From Opisthocomus hoazin (lineage: Eukaryota > Chordata > Aves > Opisthocomiformes > Opisthocomidae): a stretch of 64,000 nucleotides of DNA. A program made the position numbers and the translations under genes. Each line of letters begins with the position of its first letter. Positions within the stretch are counted from its first letter, which is position 1. Where the stretch lies: assembly GCF_030867145.1 (NCBI RefSeq), contig NC_134415.1:71143300-71207299 (forward strand), given 5' to 3'. The notes under the pieces are model-generated. The model saw only the letters and a program-made list of their open reading frames with translations. It was not told the origin of the DNA and ran no database searches. This document shows, in pieces, positions 58,201 to 64,000 of the stretch.

Positions 58201-59352
58201 TGTGAAGTAGTACAAAGCTTTTACATACACAGCAAATTATCAGGTTTCAGGTATAAAAAAAACCCACAACAAACATAAAAGATTTACCTGGCCTGGCACA
58301 ATCGTCTGCGTGAAAAGCTTATTGAGCTCCACCAGCTTGTTTGGGGTGATGTTAAACTTTAATGCTATGCTGTTTATGGTGTCCTGATTTCCAGCCTGAA
58401 GAAAGAGTTGAAGCTTAAGATACCACAGTGAACACATTCAGCACACCAGCTGAACTAAAACCATCTAACAGACTATTTGCAGTGAAGAGATCTGATGTTC
58501 TCAACACACCCTCTGTTTAATAGCTTACGTGATAAGCCAGTATCAATAAAAAGAAAAAAAAAAATCTTCTCTCATACTATACAGTACATAAAACGGAGAG
58601 GTGTTACAGACTTCCCTCTCCTTTTCTCACAAACCTTTAAAGCAGCACCACCTTATTTAGAAGCAGTCTGGCAAGTGGGGAAAGGACACGCACTGGAAAG
58701 CTCATTACACCTTCATCAGCCGCAGCACGTCCGGCATTTGTGCTGTTCCCAGCTGGGACACTCGCCCTCCACAGCCGCTCTGCGTGATGGAGCACGGGGT
58801 GCAGCCCCCGCTCAGGGCCCCAGCTGGCTCAGACCGGGACTTTCTGGGCAGAGCTGGTCCTTTGAGCTGCGGCGGCAGCACACTGCTGCCCTGCTCCGGC
58901 TTAGAGAAAGAGGTCTCGCGTCATCTCAGGACCTGGCACGGCCCAACCACTTGACGACCTAAGCAGCACCGTGGAATGGAAGTGTCTTTCAGCATAACAA
59001 AATCTATTGCTCTACTGAAGAGCTATGGTGCAGAAGTAAAAATAGAACTGGCAGCTGCGAGAAGAGGCAGAGGACCTGGGTTGAACAGTGGTTCAGGACG
59101 TGAGCCTAGCTCTCCCTACACATTGATATTTGGAGCAACCCCTGCTGAGATAGGTCCAAACTGCAGCCAGTATTCACTTCGTGCTTTCAGTTTTGTGCCA
59201 CTGACTCCTTCTCAACCTCAACAACTCCACTTCCAAAAAGGAGACATGAACAAGGCACACACCAATACTTACAGTATATTCTATGGTACCATGGGGTTTC
59301 TGAGAAACCATTTTTTTCTCTTTCTTCTCATTGGTTTTGTTTTGATTGTCAT
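31088..59352 (-). CDS. NCOA7: NCOA7, nuclear receptor coactivator 7, long isoform (13 coding exons in window; 5' end outside)
   Basis: Known role: OXR1-family protein that binds oestrogen-receptor-type nuclear receptors, protects against oxidative stress and binds V-ATPase through its TLDc domain. Exons: 59273-59352, 58288-58395, 56779-56880, 55620-55745, 53088-53272, 50594-51660, 48965-49133, 39712-39859, 34156-34281, 33537-33689, 32885-32980, 32137-32210, 31088-31223. All join in phase to 855 residues plus a partial codon (human about 942 in total). Domain order: basic linker; LysM ([20 protein letters not shown]); Ser-rich segment; GRAM-like block with [20 protein letters not shown]; long acidic exon ending [13 protein letters not shown], the region of the receptor-binding LLxxx helix; conserved linker; TLDc ending with [20 protein letters not shown]. 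The exons for residues before about 87 were not found. The introns carry several CR1 elements, a second promoter (37.3-37.45 kb) and a CpG island (60 kb). Confidence 0.98.
31224..32136. other. NCOA7 intron with A26 tract
   Basis: Contains a moderately GC-rich stretch at 31.3-31.6 kb with overlapping random open frames, and a run of 26 A at 32074-32099 about 35 bp after the donor of exon 32137-32210. No gene recognised. Confidence 0.65.
32074..32099. repeat. (A)26 homopolymer
   Basis: On the minus strand this is a T26 tract just inside the intron after exon 32137-32210. Confidence 0.9.
32137..32210 (-). CDS. NCOA7: NCOA7 TLDc exon
   Basis: [20 protein letters not shown] then LGGG and a split Gly. 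The acceptor is CATCAG|GTA and the donor GG|GTGAGT. Confidence 0.98.
32211..32884. other. NCOA7 intron, no gene seen
   Basis: AT-rich intron; nothing recognised. Confidence 0.7.
32885..32980 (-). CDS. NCOA7: NCOA7 TLDc exon
   Basis: [20 protein letters not shown] then [12 protein letters not shown], phase 0. The donor is AAG|GTAAGT and the acceptor GACAG|ATA. Confidence 0.98.
32981..33536. other. NCOA7 intron with (TG)n
   Basis: Contains a (TG)n microsatellite at 33329-33349; nothing else recognised. Confidence 0.7.
33329..33349. repeat. (TG)n microsatellite
   Basis: About ten TG units on plus. Confidence 0.9.
33537..33689 (-). CDS. NCOA7: NCOA7 TLDc exon
   Basis: [20 protein letters not shown] through [10 protein letters not shown], 51 codons, phase 0. 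The acceptor is GCCCAG|CTT and the donor CAG|GTGAGG. A 166-codon plus-strand open frame across it is a shadow. Confidence 0.98.
33690..34155. other. NCOA7 intron, no gene seen
   Basis: Short intron; nothing recognised. Confidence 0.7.
34156..34281 (-). CDS. NCOA7: NCOA7 exon joined by both long and short isoforms
   Basis: [20 protein letters not shown] through LLENMHIEQ, 42 codons, phase 0. The acceptor is CCTCAG|ATC and the donor CAG|GTATGG. It receives either exon 39712-39859 or the alternative first exon at 37218-37298. Confidence 0.98.
34282..37217. other. NCOA7 intron between shared exon and alternative first exon
   Basis: AT-rich to about 35.2 kb. Then comes a GC-richer block at 35.28-36.46 kb that begins with TATAAAAGG on plus (35291-35299). 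Open frames there overlap on both strands and match nothing recognised. Confidence 0.6.
35291..35299 (+). promoter_or_regulatory. Isolated TATA-box match antisense to NCOA7
   Basis: TATAAAAGG at the left edge of a GC-richer block inside the intron. It could drive an antisense noncoding RNA or be chance or a transposon remnant; low confidence. Confidence 0.2.
37218..37298 (-). CDS. NCOA7: NCOA7 alternative first exon (short isoform start)
   Basis: Reads [21 protein letters not shown] then EEPFVE, followed by donor GAG|GTATGT. The phase fits exon 34156-34281. The IxYCARPD-x-EEPFV core is shared with the human short isoform as I recall it. Confidence 0.85.
37302..37364 (-). promoter_or_regulatory. 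21-codon upstream ORF in the short-isoform leader
   Basis: ATG at 37364-37362 in weak context (T at -3 and +4) opens 21 codons that end with TAA at 37301-37299. This stop touches the main ATGATG and is in the same frame. It lies between the predicted transcription start (about 37380) and the CDS, so leaky scanning or reinitiation may tune translation. Confidence 0.5.
37408..37416 (-). promoter_or_regulatory. TATA-like box of NCOA7 short-isoform promoter
   Basis: CATATAAGC on minus, about 115 bp upstream of the start codon and 16 bp downstream of the ISRE. It predicts transcription starting near 37380. Confidence 0.5.
37432..37445 (-). promoter_or_regulatory. Interferon-stimulated response element (ISRE)-like site
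   Basis: GGGAAACAGAAAGT on minus fits the IRF/ISRE core GGAAANNGAAA, with one difference in the trailing CT. It lies about 140 bp upstream of the short-isoform start. Established for mammals: the short NCOA7 isoform is induced by type I interferon. Confidence 0.6.
37450..38640. other. NCOA7 intron upstream of short promoter
   Basis: AT-rich. Holds (A)22 at 37966-37987. Apart from that tract nothing recognised. Confidence 0.65.
37966..37987. repeat. (A)22 homopolymer
   Basis: Uninterrupted A run on plus. Confidence 0.9.
38649..39582 (-). mobile_element. CR1 LINE, 5'-truncated, with intact 286-codon C-terminal ORF2 fragment
   Basis: The 3' tail (AATCACAGAATCAGAGGTT on plus) is at 38649, and the body runs to about 39582 in minus orientation. 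A single open frame at 38720-39580 covers the reverse-transcriptase thumb and C-terminal region: starts [14 protein letters not shown] and contains [50 protein letters not shown] and [20 protein letters not shown]. The N-terminal RT core and the endonuclease are missing, so it cannot move by itself. The unbroken frame suggests a fairly young insertion. Confidence 0.93.
39712..39859 (-). CDS. NCOA7: NCOA7 exon before TLDc
   Basis: One base completing Arg, then [20 protein letters not shown] through [11 protein letters not shown]. The acceptor is CTTACAG|G and the donor GAG|GTGAGT. Used only in the long isoform. Confidence 0.98.
39860..40911. other. NCOA7 large intron, part 1
   Basis: AT-rich; nothing recognised. 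Confidence 0.65.
40912..41056 (-). mobile_element. CR1 3'-end fragment
   Basis: On plus it starts CAGAATCACAGAATCACAGA, continues GGTTGGAAGGGACCTCTGTG and CGAAGCAGGGTCACCTACAG, and ends at CTCCAGAGAAG. Minus orientation. The tail repeat CAGAATCA is present three times. Confidence 0.9.
41057..42069. other. NCOA7 large intron, part 2
   Basis: AT-rich; nothing recognised. Confidence 0.65.
42329..42370. repeat. Polypyrimidine low-complexity tract
   Basis: T-run, (TC)n, C-runs and T-run in succession on plus. Confidence 0.85.
42754..42844 (-). mobile_element. Short CR1 3'-end fragment nested in older CR1
   Basis: TCACAGAATCACAGAATGGT, then GGGGTTGGAAGGGACCTCTG and CGAAGCAGAGTCACCTACAG on plus. 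Nearly the same sequence as the fragments at 40912 and 61008, so the same subfamily. Flanked on both sides by older CR1 sequence. Confidence 0.85.
43421..43500. repeat. 40-bp tandem duplication
   Basis: Two copies of a unit containing AAGTAGTCCATAACTAAGTT and the following TTCCTCT, starting at 43431 and 43471, with small differences at the ends. Confidence 0.85.
43501..46616. other. NCOA7 large intron, part 3
   Basis: Mostly AT-rich. A small imperfect repeat of GCTTATAT-type units lies at 45187-45233. A CG-bearing patch at 46.27-46.5 kb contains TATATAAGG. No gene recognised. Confidence 0.6.
45187..45233. repeat. Imperfect (AGCTTATATG)n-like repeat
   Basis: Four diverged copies of a TTATAT-containing unit of about 11-12 bp. 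Confidence 0.7.
46625..46642. repeat. (G)18 homopolymer
   Basis: Run of 18 G on plus, preceded by seven A. Unusual in being a long pure G run; it may be assembly-sensitive. Confidence 0.9.
46643..48964. other. NCOA7 large intron, part 4
   Basis: AT-rich; nothing recognised. Open frames overlap on both strands. Confidence 0.6.
48965..49133 (-). CDS. NCOA7: NCOA7 exon after the large acidic exon
   Basis: Completes Asp, then [20 protein letters not shown] through [15 protein letters not shown] and two bases of Arg. The acceptor is CATTCAG|AT and the donor AG|GTAAGC. A highly conserved linker of the OXR1/NCOA7 family. Confidence 0.98.
49134..50593. other. NCOA7 intron, no gene seen
   Basis: AT-rich; nothing recognised. 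Confidence 0.65.
50594..51660 (-). CDS. NCOA7: NCOA7 large acidic central exon
   Basis: 355 codons from [20 protein letters not shown], through a Ser/Glu/Lys-rich, poorly conserved middle, to [16 protein letters not shown]. The start is after a split Ser codon (acceptor GACAG|T) and the donor is AAG|GTAGGT. The end carries the receptor-interaction helix. The start [19 protein letters not shown] is conserved. Confidence 0.97.
51661..53087. other. NCOA7 intron, no gene seen
   Basis: AT-rich; nothing recognised. Confidence 0.65.
53088..53272 (-). CDS. NCOA7: NCOA7 GRAM-like exon
   Basis: [20 protein letters not shown] through [13 protein letters not shown] and part of Ser. The acceptor is TTTTAG|GGC and the donor TC|GTAAGA. 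Confidence 0.98.
53273..55619. other. NCOA7 intron, no gene seen
   Basis: AT-rich with several short T or A runs; nothing recognised. Confidence 0.65.
55620..55745 (-). CDS. NCOA7: NCOA7 exon (start of GRAM-like region)
   Basis: [20 protein letters not shown] through [13 protein letters not shown], phase 0. The acceptor is TTTAAG|GAT and the donor AAG|GTAGGT. Confidence 0.98.
55746..56778. other. NCOA7 intron, no gene seen
   Basis: AT-rich; nothing recognised. Confidence 0.65.
56779..56880 (-). CDS. NCOA7: NCOA7 Ser/Pro-rich exon
   Basis: [20 protein letters not shown] then [14 protein letters not shown], phase 0. The acceptor is ATTTAG|ATT and the donor CCT|GTAAGT. Confidence 0.97.
56881..58287. 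other. NCOA7 intron with MIR-like fragment
   Basis: AT-rich. Holds the MIR-like SINE remnant at about 57700-57795; nothing else recognised. Confidence 0.65.
57700..57795 (+). mobile_element. MIR-type ancient SINE remnant
   Basis: TTCTTAGGCAAGTCATGCCA, then TCTCTTTGTGCCTCAGTTTC and CCCATCTGCAAACCAGGACA follow the MIR core (GGGCAAGTCACTTAACC...CTGTGCCTCAGTTTCC...CATCTGTAAAATG). Plus orientation; the ends are approximate. MIR copies are rare but known in bird genomes. Confidence 0.65.
58288..58395 (-). CDS. NCOA7: NCOA7 LysM exon
   Basis: [20 protein letters not shown] through TQTIVPGQ, 36 codons, phase 0. The acceptor is CTTCAG|GCT and the donor CAG|GTAAAT. D-T-x-x-S-I-A-x-K-F-x-x-T-x-x-x-L is the LysM signature. 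Confidence 0.98.
58396..59272. other. NCOA7 intron, no gene seen
   Basis: Contains a GC-richer stretch at 58.68-58.96 kb; no gene recognised. Confidence 0.65.
59273..59352 (-). CDS. NCOA7: NCOA7 exon upstream of LysM (first long-form exon in window)
   Basis: Needs one upstream base to complete its first codon, then [20 protein letters not shown] and GTIEYT. The acceptor is CTCTTTAG|AT and the donor ACT|GTAAGT. The upstream coding exons lie right of the window or were missed. Confidence 0.95.
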
Positions 59353-59900
59353 CTAAAGAGAAAAAAAATTATTGAAGTAATTGCCTTTCAAGATGTTTGC
59401 CTATCAACGTGTTTTGAAAGAGGTCTACAGGACGTGCAAATTGCAGCTGTGAACAGGAAAAGGACACATCAAAAATAACTATTAGGCCTTAAAATTGCAT
59501 TGCAAGGCAAGCAAAACTTCATCAAGTACAGCAGGTTTAGTAAGAATTCCAGGAACTCTACAAGAGTAATGCATACATGATATCGTATCAATACATAACA
59601 GCTCCCATGTTTTTCTCTGCGATTCCTACACAGTTCAGCAGTTGGACACAAGTACTTTGTGTGCTGAGCTGCTATCAAGGCCGAGGTAGAAACCAGCAGA
59701 TGAATGTACGCACTGATACTGCATCGGTACGACCACAAACACTGGTTAAGCACCACCACCAGTAAGTCGTATTTAAACGCTATTTTAAACACCGAAAGTA
59801 AAAGTATGCCAAGAGTCCTGCAAAACACGCATGCACACGGTATGCAGCCAAGGATCAGAAAGCATAAAGCTTGTTCGGAAGGCATTTTCCATCAGCTGCA
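59353..59900. other. NCOA7 intron between LysM-proximal exon and internal CpG island
   Basis: AT-rich; nothing recognised. Confidence 0.6.
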
Positions 59901-59929
59901 GTACGCAGAAAAACTCCTCGCGCTCGCAG

Positions 59930-60740
59930 AAATCCCTGCGGGAGCTGAAAGGCAGGCGTGAGCAGGGCAGCCATCCCCAGCTCTCACCACGGCAGAGGGT
60001 GAGCGAAGCCGAGGACCGAGTGGGGAGGATGCCAGCGGCCCAGCCAGCCCCATCCCTGCCCCCGTGGGGCTCGCCCTCCGCACCCAGAGCCAGGACCCGC
60101 ATACCTGGAGGGAGCGAGGGCGGCGCGCAGCCCCAGCTCCAAGAGCGGGGCCGGGGCGATGAGAGGCCACGCATGGCTGCCCCGCTCGCCCAGCCCACTC
60201 GCCCCCGGCCCCTTGGGAAGGTCCCGCTGCCGCCGGCCGAGACGGGGAGAGGTGAGAAGCCACGGCAGGGCTGGGGCCAGCAAAACCAGCAGCCAGGGCC
60301 AGGAGCGGGGAGACGCTGTCCTCCTGGGGGGACCGATCCTGCGGTCCACGCCGGCAGCTGCGGAAGGAGCTCAGGGAGGAAAGGCTGGGGAACGGCAGCG
60401 CAGGGCTTCTGGCTCGCATTCAGGCTTGGCCACAGCCTTTGCTGTTCGCCGAGAGCAGGAGGCAGGTAGTAAAAGGAAGGGCGAGGACTCGCCGGCCCCA
60501 CCGTAATGTACACAAGCAGGAAGGAGGGGCCCAGGAGCGGCTGCACCTGACCCTCCCGCCGGCCCATTTCCACAGCAAGAGAAACGCCGGCCGGCGGCTG
60601 CCTCAGCGCCTGCCGGGGGCGACACCGTCAGAGGCCGCCTCCGTCCGCCAACACAGACCCGCAGGGGCCCCGAGCACACACGTCCAGGGCGACGCTGGCT
60701 CTTCTCCGACAGCGTTTCGGAACAGAGCATCACTCGCTGA
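59930..60740. promoter_or_regulatory. Intragenic CpG island in NCOA7
   Basis: About 0.8 kb of GC-rich, CG-dense sequence in an AT-rich intron, giving overlapping open frames on both strands. No exon of the long form is visible in it. It is a candidate alternative promoter; a phase-compatible exon candidate is at 60106-60174. Confidence 0.65.
60105..60174 (-). other. Candidate alternative NCOA7 first coding exon
   Basis: ATG at 60174-60172 (context GCCATGC) opens MRGLSSPRPRSWSWGCAPPS then LPP and one base, followed by a good donor CCAG|GTATGC. The leftover base fits the phase of exon 59273-59352 and would restore an Asp codon. The peptide is low-complexity and unrecognised, so this is inference only. 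Confidence 0.3.
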
Positions 60741-61007
60741 TCTCAGACGTTTAATCTCCGAGACTGGAGGCCCACATATAAAGCTTTTAGAATTAGCATT
60801 CTTGCCACCTTTTTCTGACCATTTGTATTTCCACAATCGTCACGCCATCTTCCCTTGATCAAAGTCAAAGCGGTCTGTGGTGAAGGATGGAAAAACGGGT
60901 AACGGCAACACTAGCAGGGCACAGGATTACACCATCAGGAACACAATGCCAACACGACAGATAAAGCAGTGGCAAATAGTAGATGTTTCCTTAACCCATT
61001 CTTTACA
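60741..61007. other. NCOA7 intron, no gene seen
   Basis: No recognised feature. Confidence 0.6.
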
Positions 61008-61490
61008 GAATCACAGAATGTTCGGGGCTGGAAGGGACCTCTGTGGGTCATCTAGTCCAACCCCCCTGCCGAAGCAGGGTCACCTACAGCAGGCTGCACA
61101 GGACCTTGTCCAGGCAGGTCTTGAATATCTCCAGAGAAGGAGACTCCACAACTTCCCTGGGCAGCCTGTTCCAGTGCTCCGTCACCCTCAGAGGGAAGAA
61201 GTTCTTCCTCATGTTCAGACGGAACTTCCTATGCTTCAGTTTGTGCCCATTGCCCCTTGTCCTGTCACTGGGCACTACTGAAAAGAGCTTGGCCCCATCC
61301 TCCTGACACCCACCCTTCAGATATTTATAAGCATTTATTAGGTCCCCTCGCAGCCTTCTCTTCTTCAGGCTGAACAAGCCCAGCTCCCTCAGCCTCTCCT
61401 CATAGGGGAGATGTTCCAGTCCCCTCGCCATCCTTGTAGCCCTCCGCTGGACTCTCTCCAGTAGCTCTTCATCTTTCTTGAACTGGGGTA
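61008..61490 (-). mobile_element. CR1 LINE 3' fragment
   Basis: On plus it starts CAGAATCACAGAATGTTCGG, then GGCTGGAAGGGACCTCTGTG; minus orientation, 5'-truncated near 61490. On minus it encodes an ORF2 C-terminal remnant with [20 protein letters not shown], then [20 protein letters not shown] and [20 protein letters not shown]. Confidence 0.92.
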
Positions 61491-63515
61491 CAACTTTAGG
61501 TACAACTGCCGACAGGGACACAATCCTGCCTGAAGAAACTCCCCCAGCTAACAATGAGTGAGTTCACACCATTCTGTGGAGACACCACTTCAGCTACCCC
61601 AGGATAACCAGAACCATCTATCACACCCATGCAGGCAAACAACCTCAGCTGCCTGCAACCTATCCCTGGAGAGAGACAACAAAGGTTTATAGGTAGACTT
61701 CATCTTTTAGCAAATCATTTGGTCTAGCTGGGAAAAGTAGACAAGTTTTCAGACATATTAACTCTTGCCTAACTCCGAAACAGCACACAAAGTAGGAAAC
61801 AGTAAAAAATAATTACTTCACATTAACTCGATGTGCATCAGTAAGACCTCGGGGGGGGGGGTGTGTGTGTGTGTGTGTGTAAGAGATAAAAATAGAAACA
61901 AAGTAACCCAGAGAGATGGGGTATGGGGCAAGATTTTGTACCTGCTGAACGTGAAAAAGTTTAAGCCTGTGTGTGGATGGGAGGAATAACAACATGCAAC
62001 ACGAGCAGTTTCTCTGCAGAGCTTATGATGTTTGGCATTAGCTAAGCATTTTTGCTCCAAAGCTTTGTCTTTGGAGCTGGGATGGTGACTGAGAGCTGAC
62101 CATGACAGCAACCTCTATGGCACTGTGGCACAAGACCACAACAAAATACTCTAGCAATACAGACAATTATCTCCTCTACAGCTTCCTACCTAGGGTGGTG
62201 TGTTCCTCCCTTTCACACCTCTCTTCCCCTGTGAAATACACTGTATTTTTCAGGTCCTCCTAAATGAACTGGCTGCCAAGTTTGGAGATTAAAAAAAATA
62301 CTATCCAGTGAAAGTGACAACCTGAAATACCAATGTTGCAGAGAGATGTGTAATACACTCTAGTTCTCAGCTGACAGGACTGTGGGTCTGTTTGTTTAGT
62401 AGGGTCCCCAACATAACCGTGGTGCAATACAGAAGAGTGAGCTAGATGCTCTTGCTCACGCACAGCTGAAAACCCAAAACTGTACAGACGAGTGAAAGAC
62501 TACAAGATCAAAAGACAAGCTAGTATTAAGCTTAGACTAAGCATAATACAGTCCTCCTTTTGCCAATAAAGGTTAATAAATCATAAATAATCTCAACAAT
62601 TAGATGGCTTGCTTTTCTTTCACATCTGTGTGCAAGAATATATGTTGTATAGCCTGTTTAACTACAGGCTAAAAGAAGTAATCACAGACTGTGAACCTAC
62701 CTGCCTTCTGAAACCAAAAATCTGACACTTTTGTTCAGATACTTTCCTCTTCCCTCCCTTTGTTTAAAATCCCACCAACAAGGGGTTCTGGACACCATAC
62801 TTACACTGAGCATAAGTGCTCGGCAGGCTTTGACAATTCCAAACCACATCATATAACTTTGAATAGTGGAAAGTCTTAACTAGTCTATGATTTTAATTGT
62901 GCATAGAAAGATATAAAATCCTAAATTAAAAAATTCAGACCCCAAGATGAAAAAATTCTAATGAATCTATTAAATCTTACAGGTACTGCTAATCCCACTT
63001 TACTTAGCGAGGCCAAGGTCACAAGCTATGCCCTACATGAAAGGTTACAGTGGAGGGGGTGGAAAGCTTGGCAAAGCAAGCAAACCACCATAATATACTG
63101 TTTCTGCAGTTCCCTTATCCTCTTTCATTTCTCCTTCAGGAAGCCAAACGTTTTCTGACATGATCTGAAGGCAGCTCTAGTAGTCCCAGAGGCACCCACA
63201 GCATACACAGGTGTGATAAGAGTCCTCTGTAACCACATTTCTTTCAGACAGAAGCAGACAGAAGAGCTGCACGTTTCCACAGGTTTTAAAATTAATGCCA
63301 CTGCATACTTTTTGAACTTGGACATTTGCTTAATGCTATAGTGACTCATGGTTCTGCCAGCCAAGTTTTCCTGCACTGCACGTACACTGAGGATGGGATT
63401 GTACAACCATGAGAACTGACTAGGTGTTAACGCAAATTTGATCACACCGCATTTTTAGGAAAAAGGCAGAGTGGGTGGACTGAACCTGTGATTTCACGGA
63501 AAATGTAAAATACCT
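61491..63515. other. NCOA7 5' intron or upstream region, no gene seen
   Basis: AT-rich apart from the G/GT repeat at 61851-61880. The missing NCOA7 N-terminal exons were looked for on minus and not seen. Confidence 0.55.
61851..61880. repeat. (G)11(TG)n compound microsatellite
   Basis: Eleven G followed by nine to ten TG units on plus. Confidence 0.9.
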
Positions 63516-63519
63516 CCCC

Positions 63520-64000
63520 ACCTGGAGTCTTGCACCCAGCTCTGGAGCCCTCAGCACATAGGAAAGACATGGACCTGTTGGAGCGGGTCCAGAGGAAGGC
63601 CACAGAAATGATCAGAGGGCTGGAGCACCTCTTCTAGGAGGAAAGGCTGAGAGAACTGGGGTCGTTCAGCCTGGAGCAGGCGCTGGGAAGACCTTACTGC
63701 AGCCTTCCAGTACCTGAAGGGAGCCTACAAGAAAGCTGGAGAGGGACTTTTTAACAGGGCATGTAGTGATGGGACAATAGGTAATGGCTTTAAACTGAAA
63801 GAGGGTAGATTTAGACTGGATACAAGAAAGAAATTTTTTACACTGAGGGTGGTGAGGCACAGGAACAAGTTGCCCAGAGAGGCTGTGGCTGCCCCCTCAC
63901 TGGCAGTGTTCAAGGCCAGCCTGGATGGAGCTTTGAACAGCGTGTTCTAGTGGCAGGTGTCCCTGCCCATAGCAGGGGGGTTGCAACTAGATGGTCTTTA
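63520..64000 (+). mobile_element. CR1 LINE, plus orientation, cut by window edge
   Basis: Starts near CTGGAGTCTTGCACCCAGCT. It contains CATGGACCTGTTGGAGCGGG, AGGGCTGGAGCACCTCTTCT and TTAGACTGGATACAAGAAAG, and runs off the edge shortly before the expected 3' tail. It is the same subfamily as the CR1 at 19163. The ORF2 remnant is broken by stops (TAG in CTTCTAGGAGG) and by a deletion after GCCTGGAGCAGG. Confidence 0.9.

Noticed and set aside
59785-60573. 262-codon minus-strand frame in the 60 kb CpG island as a protein
   Set aside because: Low-complexity and unrecognised. Only its 23-codon piece ending at a donor is kept as a speculative first exon.
1-64000. CRISPR arrays, operons, tRNA or rRNA genes
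   Set aside because: No spaced direct repeats, no bacterial gene layout and no cloverleaf or rRNA-like sequence were noticed. The window is eukaryotic.

Overview
The window looks like nuclear DNA from a bird. Small coding exons with GT-AG introns are spread over tens of kilobases, promoters lie in CpG-dense islands, and the interspersed repeats are CR1 LINEs ending in the avian ATTCTGTGATTCTG-type tail plus an LTR of a kind common in bird genomes. Alu- or B1-like SINEs are absent. The gene order on the minus strand, NCOA7 then HINT3 then TRMT11, matches the vertebrate block known from human 6q22. No species can be named from the sequence alone.

Layout: positions 2267-12031 (minus) hold coding exons 1-7 of TRMT11, the catalytic subunit of the tRNA m2G10 methyltransferase. 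The rest of that gene lies off the left edge. Positions 11.2-12.7 kb are its CpG-island promoter. Position 15000-15461 (plus) is a compact single-exon gene for a 153-residue protein homologous to only the C-terminal actin-binding/Costars part of ABRA (STARS). Positions 22199-27206 (minus) hold all five coding exons of HINT3, a histidine-triad nucleoside phosphoramidase, with a CpG island at its 5' end. Positions 31088-59352 (minus) hold 13 coding exons of NCOA7: linker, LysM, GRAM-like region, a large acidic exon with the receptor-binding helix, and the TLDc domain. The first coding exons of the long form lie beyond the right edge.

The most informative extra signals are four. (1) A second NCOA7 first exon at 37218-37298 would make a TLDc-only protein of about 220 residues. 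A TATA-like box and an interferon-response-element match lie just upstream of it, and a 21-codon upstream ORF ends directly against its start codon. (2) The mini-ABRA gene has an in-frame upstream stop, a likely 5'UTR splice acceptor and a perfect CArG box upstream. (3) A CpG island at 59.9-60.7 kb inside NCOA7 could supply a further first exon with a splice phase that fits the next exon. (4) There are nested transposons: an LTR split by a CR1 at 19.1-20.45 kb, and an old CR1 carrying a younger CR1 at 42-43.4 kb.

The four genes do not form a pathway. They are neighbours by conserved synteny: tRNA modification, actin/SRF signalling, nucleotide phosphoramidate hydrolysis, and oxidative-stress/interferon/V-ATPase biology. 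No prokaryotic, phage or CRISPR features are present. All exon boundaries were placed by hand from reading frame, splice consensus and family knowledge, with no alignment run.
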